From: Actinomadura montaniterrae
GTDB lineage: Bacteria; Actinomycetota; Actinomycetes; Streptosporangiales; Streptosporangiaceae
NCBI RefSeq assembly: GCF_008923365.1
Contig: NZ_WBMR01000019.1
Span: 16,285-80,284, forward strand
Direction: 5' to 3'
DNA length: 64,000 nucleotides
Positions 50,196 through 58,956 of the stretch are shown here, one piece after another. Below the pieces are notes generated by a model. That model did not search any database, had not been told where the DNA came from, and saw only the letters and a program-made list of their open reading frames with translations. How positions within the stretch are numbered: the first letter of the stretch is position 1; each line of letters opens with the position of its first letter. Both the position numbers and the translations under genes were made by a program.

Positions 50196-50590
50196 GTGAA
50201 CACGCCCGGTGAGGTCGGCGGCGGTGTTGCCCGCCTTCTGAGTCGGGCTGTTGAGGGTGGGGCGGTGAAGGTGCTGTTGCGAGTGTGTTGGCTGTCGTTC
50301 TGCCTGGCCGGTCGGGGGTTCGGGGGCGTGTGAACATGTCCTGGTGAAGTCGGCGGGGTGTTGCTCGCCCTGTGAGACGGGCTGTTGTGGGGGGTGAAGG
50401 TGTTGTTGTGGGGTGTGTCGGCTTTCGTTCTTGCTTGGCCGGTTGGGGTTTGGGGCCGGTGAGCGTGCTCGGGTGAAGTCCGGGGGGTGCTTGTCCTCTG
50501 AGCCGGGGTGGGGTGGTGGGGGTGTTGACGGGTTTGCTGGGTGTGTCGGCTGTTGGTCTTGGCTGGTCTGGCGGGGCTTCGGCTTGGTGG
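50196..50590. repeat. Three degenerate 130-bp repeats, G/T-rich on the + strand
   Basis: Units start at 50,196 (134 bases), 50,330 (129 bases) and 50,459 (about 130 bases). Conserved blocks are GTGAACATG-like starts, GTGAAGTCGGCGGGGTGTTG, TGAGACGGGCTGTTG, GGTGAAGGTGTTGTTG, GTGTGTCGGCT and CTTGGCCGGTTGGGGTTTGG. A weaker fourth copy lies at about 50,100-50,195. The + strand is strongly enriched in G and T. From 49,991 to 50,710 no gene is supported. Confidence 0.75.
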
Positions 50591-50710
50591 TGGTGAGGCG
50601 GGTTGGTGGGGAGGGTGAGGGCGCCAGGCCGAGGCTGTGCTGTTCGGTGGGGCGGTGGTTGTCGGTCGCGAAGGGACGCCCCCGCTATTAGGGGCGGGGG
50701 CGTGTGGGGG

Positions 50711-50980
50711 TTAGCTCAGGGCTAGGAGGAGGGCTAGGAAGGGCTCGGTCGCCTTGGGGTCCGGGGGTGGGCCGGGGTTGGCGGCGCGGAGGGCGGCGGC
50801 GTGCTCGTACAGGTCGCGTTCCGCGCGGTCGAGGGCGGCGGACAGGACGTAGTCGGCGACGTTCCAGCCGATCAGATCGGCGGCCTTGCGGATGGCGAGG
50901 AGCTGCTCGGCGGACGTGCTCAGAGCGATGCGGTCGTCGGTTCCAGAGGCGGGAAGGTCCGGACGGACCGACTCAGACAT
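50711..50980 (-). CDS. DUF1778-like (TacA-type antitoxin) ribbon-helix-helix protein
   Basis: The 89-residue protein starts at 50,980 with GGAAGGAA upstream. The N terminus TDDRIALSTSAEQLLAIRKA resembles a DUF1778 ribbon-helix-helix strand and helix, followed by ADLIGWNVADYVLSAALDRA and ERDLYEHAAALRAANPG, then a Pro-rich end. DUF1778 proteins pair with GNAT toxins (TacT), but no acetyltransferase gene is adjacent. It may be an orphan antitoxin or a regulator. Confidence 0.72.
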   Translation of the reverse strand: MSESVRPDLPASGTDDRIALSTSAEQLLAIRKAADLIGWNVADYVLSAALDRAERDLYEHAAALRAANPGPPPDPKATEPFLALLLALS

Positions 50981-51095
50981 GGCCGGTTTCCTTCCTTGCG
51001 GCATCTCAAAGTACGCCGCGAGGGGTTGCCGGGACATCCTCATTGGGGACGAGAATCGACGGATGGCGGGCGAAGGCGGACGGCGGCGCGCGGCC

Positions 51096-51587
51096 TCAGC
51101 GGGTCCCCCAGGAGTAGGTCTGTTTGCGCAGCTTGAGGTAGACGAAGCTCTCCGTGGAGACGACGCCGGGCACGGCGCGGATCCGGCCCAGCAGTTCCAG
51201 GAGGCGCTCGTCGTCCTCGCAGACCAGCTCGAGCAGGATGTCGAACGAGCCGGCGGCGATGACGACGTAGTCGATCTCGTCGACGGCGGCGAGCTCGTCG
51301 GCGATCGTCTCCAGGTCGCCCTCGCACTTCACGCCGATCATCATCTGCCGGGAGAAGCCGAGCATCAGCGGGTCGGTCACGCCGACGATCTGCATGACGC
51401 CGGTGTCGAGGAGCTTCTGCACGCGCTGCCGGACCGCGGCCTCGGAGAGGCCGACGGCCTTGCCGATGGCGGCGTAGGAGCGGCGGCCGTCCTGCTGGAG
51501 CTGCTCGATGATCCGCTTGGCGGTCTCGTCGAGGTGGACGGGCGGCCGGGCGGAGCCCCGGCGGGCGGGAGGGCGCTCCTCCGTCAT
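51096..51587 (-). CDS. Lrp/AsnC family transcriptional regulator
   Basis: The 163-residue protein is read from ATG 51,587, preceded by AGGAGTACCAACG. It has an N-terminal HTH (LDETAKRIIEQLQQDGRRSY, AAIGKAVGLSEAAVRQRVQK) and a RAM effector domain (QMMIGVKCEGDLETIADELA, EIDYVVIAAGSFDILLELVC, RIRAVPGVVSTESFVYLKL). It is divergent from the aldehyde dehydrogenase and polyamine uptake genes, which it probably controls in response to an amino acid or polyamine product. The intergenic CAAGTGA...TCACTTG repeat is a candidate operator. Confidence 0.9.
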   Translation of the reverse strand: MTEERPPARRGSARPPVHLDETAKRIIEQLQQDGRRSYAAIGKAVGLSEAAVRQRVQKLLDTGVMQIVGVTDPLMLGFSRQMMIGVKCEGDLETIADELAAVDEIDYVVIAAGSFDILLELVCEDDERLLELLGRIRAVPGVVSTESFVYLKLRKQTYSWGTR

Positions 51588-51633
51588 CGTTGGTACTCCT
51601 AGCTGCGGCATCGAGGGTGTGAGGCGGCTGGTC

Positions 51634-51679
51634 CAAGTGAATTAGTCGTGAAACTGGATCGTAACAACGGAATCACTTG
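51634..51679. promoter_or_regulatory. Candidate Lrp-type operator: inverted CAAGTGA/TCACTTG
   Basis: CAAGTGA at 51,634-51,640 and TCACTTG at 51,673-51,679 are perfect inverted copies separated by 32 bases in the AT-richest stretch of the divergent region. The spacing fits binding of an oligomeric Lrp-type regulator. The aldehyde dehydrogenase promoter probably overlaps it. Confidence 0.55.
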
Positions 51680-51751
51680 TGTTGGGCTGGAACGTCTGTC
51701 AGGGTCAGGCCAACGGGACAGTTCGGGCGGCGGCGCCCAGGAAGGATCGAG

Positions 51752-53185
51752 ATGAGCGGCGAACGGCTGCGCAACTTTATCGGTGGCGAGTACACCGACG
51801 CCAAGGACGGGCGGACGCTGGAGGTGGTCGACCCCAGCACCGGCGAAGCGTACGCGGAGGCGCCCGTGTCCGGCGCCGAGGACGTCGACGCCGCGTTCCG
51901 CGCCGCCGCGGAGGCGTTCCCCGCCTGGCGGGACGCCACGCCCGGCGAGCGCAGCCTGGCGATGCTGCGGTTCGCGGACGCGGTCGAGGCCCGGGGACGG
52001 GAGCTGGTCGAGGCGGAGAGCCGCGACACCGGCAAGCCCGTCCAGCTCACCATGGACGAGGAGCTGCCGCCGATGGTGGACAACCTCCGGTTCTTCGCGG
52101 GCGCGTCCCGCGTCCTGGAGGGCAAGGCCACCGGCGAGTACCTGGCGGACCACACCTCGTCGATCCGGCGCGAGCCGATCGGGGTGTGCGCGCAGGTGAC
52201 GCCCTGGAACTACCCGATGATGATGGCGGTCTGGAAGATCGGGCCGGCGCTCGCGACGGGCAACACCGTGGTGCTCAAGCCGTCCGAGACGACCCCGGTC
52301 AGCACGCTGATGCTGGCGGAGATCGCCGCGGAGCACCTGCCGCCCGGTGTGTTCAACGTGATCTGCGGCGACCGCGACACCGGCCGCGCGCTGGTGGAGC
52401 ACCCGACCCCGCAGATGGTGTCGATCACCGGCAGCGTGCGGGCGGGCATGGAGGTCGCCGCGGCCGCCGCGAAGGACCTGAAGAAGGTGCACCTGGAGCT
52501 CGGCGGCAAGGCGCCGGTCGTGGTGTTCGACGACGCGGACGTGGAGTCCGCGGCGCAGGGCATCGCCGAGGCCGGCTACTTCAACGCCGGGCAGGACTGC
52601 ACCGCGGCGACGCGGGTGCTGGTCGCCGACCGGCTGCACGACGAGTTCACCGAGGCGCTCGCCGAGGCGGCGCGGGGCACGGTGGTCGGCCCGCCGAGCA
52701 ACACCGACGCCTTCTACGGCCCGGTGAACAGCCAGGCGCAGCTGGAGCGCGTCCAGGGCTTCATCGACCGGGTGCCGTCGCACGCGCGCGTGCTGGCCGG
52801 CGGGTCGCGGTCCGGTGACACCGGCTACTTCTTCGAGCCGACGGTCGTCGGCGGGCTCCGCCAGGACGACGAGATCGTGCAGAACGAGGTGTTCGGCCCG
52901 GTCATCACCGTCCAGCGGTTCTCCGACGAGGCGCAGGCGATCGAGTGGGCGAACGGCGTCCGGTACGGGCTGGCGGCCAGCGTGTGGACGCAGAACCACG
53001 GGCGCGCGATGCGCATGAGCAAGGCACTGGACTTCGGGGCGGTGTGGGTGAACACCCACATCCCGTTCGTCTCGGAGATGCCGCACGGGGGCTTCAAGCA
53101 CTCCGGCTACGGCAAGGACATGTCGATGTACGGAATCGAGGACTACACCCGCGTCAAGCACGTCATGCACTACATCGGCGCCTGA
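51752..53185 (+). CDS. Aldehyde dehydrogenase, aminobutyraldehyde type
   Basis: The 477-residue protein starts at ATG 51752 after GAAGGATC. It has the ALDH fold with TPWNYPMMMAVWKIGPALAT (Asn of the oxyanion hole), LKPSETTPVSTLMLAEIAAE, catalytic Glu249 in HLELGGKAP and Cys283 in YFNAGQDCTAATR, and VWVNTHIPFVSEMPHGGFKH. The length and the C-S-end SEMPHGGFKHSGYGKDMS agree with gamma-aminobutyraldehyde (1-pyrroline) dehydrogenases. It would oxidise the aldehyde formed from putrescine by an oxidase to 4-aminobutyrate. The downstream polyamine transport operon supports that substrate. Confidence 0.88.
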   Translation: MSGERLRNFIGGEYTDAKDGRTLEVVDPSTGEAYAEAPVSGAEDVDAAFRAAAEAFPAWRDATPGERSLAMLRFADAVEARGRELVEAESRDTGKPVQLTMDEELPPMVDNLRFFAGASRVLEGKATGEYLADHTSSIRREPIGVCAQVTPWNYPMMMAVWKIGPALATGNTVVLKPSETTPVSTLMLAEIAAEHLPPGVFNVICGDRDTGRALVEHPTPQMVSITGSVRAGMEVAAAAAKDLKKVHLELGGKAPVVVFDDADVESAAQGIAEAGYFNAGQDCTAATRVLVADRLHDEFTEALAEAARGTVVGPPSNTDAFYGPVNSQAQLERVQGFIDRVPSHARVLAGGSRSGDTGYFFEPTVVGGLRQDDEIVQNEVFGPVITVQRFSDEAQAIEWANGVRYGLAASVWTQNHGRAMRMSKALDFGAVWVNTHIPFVSEMPHGGFKHSGYGKDMSMYGIEDYTRVKHVMHYIGA

Positions 53186-53208
53186 GGGACGTACCGCGGC
53201 GGTGCGCG

Positions 53209-53242
53209 GGCCGGCGTCCGGTCCTCCGGACGGACGCCGGCC
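53209..53242. terminator. 12-bp hairpin between dehydrogenase and potA
   Basis: GGCCGGCGTCCG (53,209-53,220) pairs perfectly with 53,231-53,242 around a 10-base loop. No T-tract follows. It may attenuate read-through from the dehydrogenase to the transport genes. Confidence 0.6.
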
Positions 53243-53302
53243 GGCGCGGGGGCGTCGCCGTGGTGGTCGGGCGCCACGAGCTCGTGAAGGAAACCCCTGC
53301 CC

Positions 53303-54454
53303 ATGACCGAAACCCAGCCCGCCCCGGCGCGCGACGACCCGGGTCGCGCAGTTCCCGCCATCGAGCTCACGGGAGTCGAGAAGACCTACCACGCCTACGG
53401 CGAGGCCGTCGCGGCGGTCCGCGGCGTGGACCTGACGATCGCGCAGGGGGAGTTCTTCTCCCTGCTCGGCCCGTCCGGCTGCGGCAAGACCACCACCATG
53501 CGCATGATCGCCGGCTTCGAGGAGCCGACGGCCGGCGAGGTCTACCTGCACGGAAGCAGCGTCACCGGCGTGCCCGCCAACCGCCGTGACGTGAACATGG
53601 TGTTCCAGTCGTACGCGCTGTTCCCGCACATGAACGTCTTCGACAACGTGGCGTTCGGGCTGCGCCGGCGCGGCGTCGGCAAGGCCGACGTCAAGGCGCG
53701 GGTCGGCGAGATGCTGGAGATCGTCGACCTGACGGGCCGGGAGCGGCGCCGTCCCGCCGAGCTGTCGGGCGGCCAGCAGCAGCGGGTCGCGCTGGCCCGC
53801 GCGCTGGTGAACCGGCCGCGCGCGCTGCTGCTGGACGAGCCGCTCGGCGCGCTCGACCTGAAGCTGCGGCAGGCGATGCAGGTCGAGCTGAAGCGCATCC
53901 AGCGGGAGGTCGGCATCACGTTCGTGTACGTGACGCACGACCAGGGCGAGGCGCTGACGATGTCGGACCGGATCGCGGTGATGAACGACGGGCTGATCGA
54001 GCAGCTCGGCACGCCGCGGGAGATCTACGAGCATCCGGCGACGCGGTTCGTGGCCGGGTTCATCGGGACGTCGAACCTGCTCGGCGGGGAGGTCGCCGAG
54101 GTGTCCGGGGGCGGCGCCGTGATCTCCTACGGGGCGGACGGGCGGATCGAGGTGCCGGTGCGGGACGGGCTGGCGGTCGCGGCGGGGGAGCGGCTGGAGC
54201 TGACGGTCCGGCCGGAGAAGATCGGCATCGGGACCGACAAGCCGGCCGGCGACCTGTGCCGCGTCCGCGGCACGGTCACGGAGGTCGTCTACCTGGGGAC
54301 CTCGACGAACTACAACATCACCACCTCCACCGGCGCCGACGTGGTCGTGTTCCTGCAGAACGCCACGAACGCCGACGACATCGCCGTTCGCGGGGACGGC
54401 GTCTGGCTGTCGTGGGACCCGCGCCACTCGTACGCCATAGGAGCCCCCCAGTGA
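53303..54454 (+). CDS. potA: Spermidine/putrescine ABC transporter ATP-binding protein
   Basis: The 383-residue protein has Walker A GPSGCGKTT at residues 56-64 (Lys62), Walker B LLLDEPLGALD, signature LSGGQQQRVALARAL at 154-168 and the switch VTHDQGEALTMSDRIAV. The C-terminal TOBE region covers about residues 280-383. This is the PotA/CysA-type importer subclass. The start is after AAGGAAACC. The gene opens the transport operon potA-potD-potB-potC. Confidence 0.93.
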   Translation: MTETQPAPARDDPGRAVPAIELTGVEKTYHAYGEAVAAVRGVDLTIAQGEFFSLLGPSGCGKTTTMRMIAGFEEPTAGEVYLHGSSVTGVPANRRDVNMVFQSYALFPHMNVFDNVAFGLRRRGVGKADVKARVGEMLEIVDLTGRERRRPAELSGGQQQRVALARALVNRPRALLLDEPLGALDLKLRQAMQVELKRIQREVGITFVYVTHDQGEALTMSDRIAVMNDGLIEQLGTPREIYEHPATRFVAGFIGTSNLLGGEVAEVSGGGAVISYGADGRIEVPVRDGLAVAAGERLELTVRPEKIGIGTDKPAGDLCRVRGTVTEVVYLGTSTNYNITTSTGADVVVFLQNATNADDIAVRGDGVWLSWDPRHSYAIGAPQ

Positions 54455-55695
54455 CGAACATCGACCCCGCGTTCCTGCGCGGCCTGACCCGCCCGCGGCT
54501 GGCACGGTCCACCGCGTCCCGCCGGGACGTCCTGCGGCTGATGGGCGCGGCGGGCGCCGGCCTGGCCCTGTCCGCCTGCGGTGTGAAGGGGCAGGGCGGC
54601 AAGGAGAAGGTCACCCAGACCGACGTGCAGAAGTACTGGGCGGGCAAGGCCCAGACCGGGAAGCTCAACTGGGCGAACTGGCCGGGCTACATGGAGGACG
54701 ACCACTCGACCATCAAGGCCTTCGAGAAGGCCACCGGCATCAAGGTGGACTACAAGGAGGTCATCCAGGAGATGGGGCCCTGGTTCGGCAAGATCCAGGC
54801 CCCGCTGGCGGCGGGCCAGTCCATCGGGTTCGACCTGATGGTGATGACGAACGGGATCCAGCTGGAGCAGGCGCGGCAGCTCGGCTACCTGGCGCCGCTG
54901 GACCAGTCGCGGTTGAAGAACTTCCAGGCCAACGCCGGCGCGACGTTCAAGAACCCGTCGTACGACCCGGGCAACGCGTTCACGATTCCGTACGAGTCGG
55001 GCATCACCGGGATCGCGTACAACACCAAGTACGTCAAGGAGGAGATCACCAGCATCGCGCAGCTGTTCGACCCGAAGTACAAGGGGCGGGTCGGCATGAT
55101 GGGCGACTCGCAGGAGCTCGGGAACTTCGGGATGTTCCTGCTGGGCATCGACCCGGAGAAGTCGACGCAGGCCGACTGGGAGAAGGCGGCGGCGAAGCTG
55201 CGGGAGCAGCGCGACAAGGGGATCGTCCGCAAGTACTACAACCAGGACTACGTCGACGCCGTCAGCAAGGGCGACGTGTGGATGACGATGGCGTGGTCCG
55301 GTGACGTGTACAGCATGACCAGTCCGGACGTCCGGTTCGCCATCCCGAAGGAGGGCGGCACGATCTGGACGGACAACATGTGCATCCCGAAGACCGCGAG
55401 CGCGCCCGTCGACGCGATCACGCTGATGGACTGGCTGTACGTCCCGGAGAACAACGCGCCGCTGACCGAGTTCGTCAACTACATCACGCCGGTGCCCGGG
55501 GTGAAGCAGGTCGTCGCGGCGGACGCGGCGAAGGCGACGGGCCAGGAGAAGAAGGACCTGACCCGGCTCAGCACGAGCCCGCTGGTGTTCCCGACGGACG
55601 CGGACATGCAGCGGCTGCGGCACTACCGGCGGCTCACGCAGGCGGAGGAGACGCAGTACCAGAAGATCTTCGAGCCCATCGCCAAGGGGTCGTGA
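54451..55695 (+). CDS. potD: Polyamine-binding protein, Tat-exported lipoprotein
   Basis: GTG 54451 overlaps the previous stop. The 414-residue protein starts with a twin-arginine signal, SRRDVLRLMGAAGAGLALSA with Arg24-Arg25, and a lipobox ending at Cys43 (LSAC). The mature part is a PotD/PotF-type solute-binding protein: LNWANWPGYMEDDHSTIKAF, EKATGIKVDYKEVIQEMGPW, FDLMVMTNGIQLEQARQLGY, IPYESGITGIAYNTKYVKEE and MDWLYVPENNAPLTEFVNYI. It captures putrescine or spermidine outside the membrane and passes it to PotBC. Confidence 0.9.
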   Translation: MTNIDPAFLRGLTRPRLARSTASRRDVLRLMGAAGAGLALSACGVKGQGGKEKVTQTDVQKYWAGKAQTGKLNWANWPGYMEDDHSTIKAFEKATGIKVDYKEVIQEMGPWFGKIQAPLAAGQSIGFDLMVMTNGIQLEQARQLGYLAPLDQSRLKNFQANAGATFKNPSYDPGNAFTIPYESGITGIAYNTKYVKEEITSIAQLFDPKYKGRVGMMGDSQELGNFGMFLLGIDPEKSTQADWEKAAAKLREQRDKGIVRKYYNQDYVDAVSKGDVWMTMAWSGDVYSMTSPDVRFAIPKEGGTIWTDNMCIPKTASAPVDAITLMDWLYVPENNAPLTEFVNYITPVPGVKQVVAADAAKATGQEKKDLTRLSTSPLVFPTDADMQRLRHYRRLTQAEETQYQKIFEPIAKGS

Positions 55696-56564
55696 TGGCC
55701 CGGCGGTCCCGGGGCGGCGCGTCGACGCCGTACCTGATGATCCTTCCGAGCGGGCTGTGGATGCTGGCGTTCTTCATCGTGCCGATCGTGCTGATGGTGT
55801 CGCTGTCGCTGCAGACGGGGAACCTCATCGACGGCTTCCGGCAGACGTTCCACTGGCAGAACTACACCGACAGCCTGAACACCTACGGCGACAAGGTGGT
55901 GCGGTCGCTCTGGTACGGGCTGATAGCGACCGTCCTGTGTATCGCGCTCGCGTACCCGGCCGCGTACTGGATCGCGTTCCGCGGCGGGCGGCACAAGTCG
56001 ACGTACCTGTTCCTGCTGCTGCTTCCGTACTTCGTGTCGTTCGTCCTGCGTACGGTGTCGTGGAAGCTGGTCCTGACCGACAACGGGCCGATCCTCGGGC
56101 CGCTGCGGAACCACGGCATCCTGCCGGACGGCTTCCACGTGCTGGACACGGGCGTCGCGGTGGTGTCGGGGCTGACGTACAACTTCCTGCCGTTCATGGT
56201 GCTGCCGATCTACGTGGCGCTGGAGCGGATCGACGAGCGCGTCGTCGAGGCGGCGTACGACCTGTACGCGAGCCGCGCGCAGGCGTTCGCGCGGGTGGTG
56301 CTGCCGCTGTCGCTGCCGGGGGTGTTCGCGGGCGTCATCATGACGTTCGTGCCCGTCTCCTCGGACTACGTCAACGCCGAGGTGCTGGGCGGCCCGCGGA
56401 ACACGATGATCGGCAACGTGATCCAGACGGAGTACTTCGACAACAGCGCCTACCCGGTCGCGTCGGCGCTGTCGTTCGCGCTGATGGCGATCCTGCTGGT
56501 CGGCATCTTCGTGTACGCGCGGTCGCTCGGCACGCAGGACGTTCTGGAGGCGGCGGGACGATGA
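55695..56564 (+). CDS. potB: Polyamine ABC transporter permease
   Basis: ATG 55695 shares a base with the previous stop. The 289-residue membrane protein has six predicted helices, for example LMILPSGLWMLAFFIVPIVL, GLIATVLCIALAYPAAYWIA and YLFLLLLPYFVSFVLRTVSW. The cytoplasmic EAA-type loop EAAYDLYASRAQAFARVVLP contacts the ATPase. It belongs to the PotB class. Confidence 0.9.
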   Translation: MARRSRGGASTPYLMILPSGLWMLAFFIVPIVLMVSLSLQTGNLIDGFRQTFHWQNYTDSLNTYGDKVVRSLWYGLIATVLCIALAYPAAYWIAFRGGRHKSTYLFLLLLPYFVSFVLRTVSWKLVLTDNGPILGPLRNHGILPDGFHVLDTGVAVVSGLTYNFLPFMVLPIYVALERIDERVVEAAYDLYASRAQAFARVVLPLSLPGVFAGVIMTFVPVSSDYVNAEVLGGPRNTMIGNVIQTEYFDNSAYPVASALSFALMAILLVGIFVYARSLGTQDVLEAAGR

Positions 56565-57403
56565 CGACGATCGCACCCACCGCGGAACCGCGCCCCGCGG
56601 CGCCGCGCCCCGCGCCGCCGCGCCGGCGCCGCCGGATCTCCGGCCTGCACCTGTACACGCTGCTGCTGATCGCGTGGCTGATCCTGCCGATCGCCATCAT
56701 GATCATGTTCGGGTTCAACGACACGCACAGCAAGCAGAACTTCCAGTGGCAGGGCTTCACGTTCAAGTGGTACGTCCACCTGTTCGACAAGGAGGACCTG
56801 ACCACGGCGGTGGTCAACTCGCTGACGATCGCGCTGTTCAGCACCGCCATCACCACGGTCATCGGGACGTTCGCCGGCATCGCGCTCGGCCGGTACCGGT
56901 TCCGCGGCAAGGGCGTGACGAACCTGGTGCTGTTCATGGCGATCTCCTGCCCGGAGATCGTGATGGGCGCGTCGCTGCTGTCCATGTTCGTCACGTTCAA
57001 CCTGCCGCGCGGTTACCTGACGATCCTGCTGGCGCACGTGATGTTCTCGATCGCGTTCGTCGCGGTGACGGTGCGGGCGCGGGTGGTCGGCCTGGACCCG
57101 GCGGTGGAGGAGGCGGCGCAGGACCTCGGGGCCGGGCCGTGGACGCGGTTCCGGCTGGTCACGCTGCCGATGATCATGCCGGGGGTGGTGGCGGGCGCGC
57201 TGCTGGCGTTCGTGCTGTCCATCGACGACTTCGTCATCACCAACTTCACCAGCGGCTCCACCATCACGTTCCCGCTGTGGATCTACGGCTCCACCCGGAC
57301 CGGGACGCCGCCGCAGGTCAACGTGATGGGGACGATCATCTTCGCGGTCGGCGTGCTGATCGCGGTGGTGTCGGCGCGGCGCAGCATCCGCGCGTCCCGC
57401 TGA
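56561..57403 (+). CDS. potC: Polyamine ABC transporter permease
   Basis: ATG 56561 overlaps the potB stop by 4 bases. The 280-residue protein has a Pro/Arg-rich N terminus, six membrane helices (LHLYTLLLIAWLILPIAIMI, NSLTIALFSTAITTVIGTFA, TNLVLFMAISCPEIVMGASL) and the EAA loop EAAQDLGAGPWTRFRLVTLP. SIDDFVITNFTSGSTITFPL is conserved in PotC. With PotB it forms the channel. Confidence 0.9.
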   Translation: MTTIAPTAEPRPAAPRPAPPRRRRRISGLHLYTLLLIAWLILPIAIMIMFGFNDTHSKQNFQWQGFTFKWYVHLFDKEDLTTAVVNSLTIALFSTAITTVIGTFAGIALGRYRFRGKGVTNLVLFMAISCPEIVMGASLLSMFVTFNLPRGYLTILLAHVMFSIAFVAVTVRARVVGLDPAVEEAAQDLGAGPWTRFRLVTLPMIMPGVVAGALLAFVLSIDDFVITNFTSGSTITFPLWIYGSTRTGTPPQVNVMGTIIFAVGVLIAVVSARRSIRASR

Positions 57404-57425
57404 GGGCGGGGACGGGCCCGATCCC

Positions 57426-58865
57426 ATGAAAGCGCCGGACTCCGCGACCGTGCCGGACGATGTCGCGAAGGCGCTCGCGGACGCCGAGCCCGTGCCGTAC
57501 TGGCTCGCCGACGCGGCGCGCCCCGAGCCGGAGCCGCCGCCGGCGGGCGACCAGGTCTGCGACCTGGCCGTGGTCGGCGGCGGCTACAGCGGCCTGTGGA
57601 CGGCCCTGCTCGCCAAGGAGCGCGACCCGTCCCTGGACGTCGTCGTGCTGGAGGCCGGGCGGGTGGGGTCCGCCGCGTCGGGACGCAACGGCGGGTTCTG
57701 CGCGGCGAGCCTCACCCATGGCCTGGAGAACGGCTCGGGCCGCTGGCCGGACGAGATGCACCAGCTCGAACGGCTCGGCTGGGACAACCTGCGCGCCATC
57801 GGCACCACCCTCACCCGCTACGGAATCGACGCCGAGTGGGACCCGACCGGCGAGATGACGGTCGCGACGCGGGAGTGGCAGGTCCCGCTGCTGGAACGGG
57901 AGGCGGAGAAGGCGTACGAGCTGGGCTGGGAGCCGATCCTGCTCGGACCGGACGCCGTCCGCCGGGAGGTCGCGTCGCCCACCTACCTCGCGGGGCTGTG
58001 GGACCGTGACGCGGTCGTCATGGTGCATCCCGCGAAGCTCGCGTTCGGGCTGGCGGCCGCGTGCCGGGCCCTCGGCGTCCGCATCCACGAGAACGCGCGG
58101 GTGACCGGGGTGCGCTCGGACGCCCGCAGGCTGCGGCTGAGCGGCGCGCACGGGTCGGTGACGGCCCGGCGCGTCGCGCTCGCGACGGGCGCGTTCCCGC
58201 CGCTGCTGCGGCGCATGCGGAGTTTTCTCGTCCCCGTGTACGACTACGCAATGGTGACCGAGCCGCTTTCTCCGGCGCAGCACGACGCGATCGGCTGGAA
58301 GCACCGGCAGGGGCTCGGGGACGCCGGAAACCAGTTCCACTATTACCGGCTCACCGCGGACGACCGGATCCTCTGGGGCGGGTACGACGCCGTCTACCAT
58401 TACGGCAACGGGATGTGCCGTGACCTGGAGAACCGTCCCGCCACTTTCGCCGCCTTGGCGCGGCATTTCTTCGACACGTTCCCGCAGCTGGAAGGCGTTC
58501 GTTTCACGCACGCGTGGGGCGGCGTCATCGACACGTGCAGCCGTTTCTGCGCCTTCTACGGGACGGCTTTCGACCGGCGGCTCGCCTATGCGGCGGGATA
58601 TACCGGCCTCGGTGTGGGAGCCACGCGTTTCGGTGCGGACGTCATGCTCGATCTGCTCCGCGTCGGCCTTGCACCCGGCGAGGAGACCGAGCGGACGCGG
58701 CTGGCGATGGTCCGCTCCAAGCCCGTCCCGTTCCCGCCCGAGCCGATCCGGTACGGCGTCATCGCGCTGACGCGGCGCGAGATGGCCCGCGCCGACCGCA
58801 ACGACGGCCGCCGCGGGCTGTGGCTGCGCGCCCTGGACCGCTTCGGCCTCGGCTTCGACTCCTGA
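57426..58865 (+). CDS. FAD-dependent oxidoreductase, PuuB-like amine oxidase
   Basis: The 479-residue protein starts at ATG 57426. It has the dinucleotide-binding motif VVGGGYSGLWTALLA at residues 49-63 (Gly51, Gly53, Gly56), the SAASGRNGGFCAASLTHGLE segment typical of the DAO/PuuB group, an ATGAFPP strand and the C-terminal AYAAGYTGLGVGATRFGADV region that closes the FAD site. It probably oxidises putrescine or its gamma-glutamyl derivative to the aldehyde, which the dehydrogenase at 51,752 would take on. The two lie in one operon with the importer. Confidence 0.86.
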   Translation: MKAPDSATVPDDVAKALADAEPVPYWLADAARPEPEPPPAGDQVCDLAVVGGGYSGLWTALLAKERDPSLDVVVLEAGRVGSAASGRNGGFCAASLTHGLENGSGRWPDEMHQLERLGWDNLRAIGTTLTRYGIDAEWDPTGEMTVATREWQVPLLEREAEKAYELGWEPILLGPDAVRREVASPTYLAGLWDRDAVVMVHPAKLAFGLAAACRALGVRIHENARVTGVRSDARRLRLSGAHGSVTARRVALATGAFPPLLRRMRSFLVPVYDYAMVTEPLSPAQHDAIGWKHRQGLGDAGNQFHYYRLTADDRILWGGYDAVYHYGNGMCRDLENRPATFAALARHFFDTFPQLEGVRFTHAWGGVIDTCSRFCAFYGTAFDRRLAYAAGYTGLGVGATRFGADVMLDLLRVGLAPGEETERTRLAMVRSKPVPFPPEPIRYGVIALTRREMARADRNDGRRGLWLRALDRFGLGFDS

Positions 58866-58910
58866 CGACGGCCCGCGCCGCCCGGCGGCATCACGCGCCG
58901 ATCGGCGGGA

Positions 58911-58952
58911 TTCCGACGCCGCGCGGCCGGGTTCCGACGCCGCGCGGCCGGG
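58911..58952. repeat. 21-bp tandem duplication in the gap after the oxidase gene
   Basis: Two identical 21-base units (58,911-58,931 and 58,932-58,952), starting TTCCGACGCC, lie between the oxidase stop and the convergent PH-domain gene. Their G+C content and palindromic GCGCGGCC core could form a weak hairpin. Confidence 0.6.
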
Positions 58953-58956
58953 AGGG

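Noticed and set aside
49932..50333. Protein coded through the 15-bp repeat (PDLKP-type repeats)
   Set aside because: The frame overlaps the HIT gene out of phase, lacks a ribosome site and ends in the degenerate repeats.
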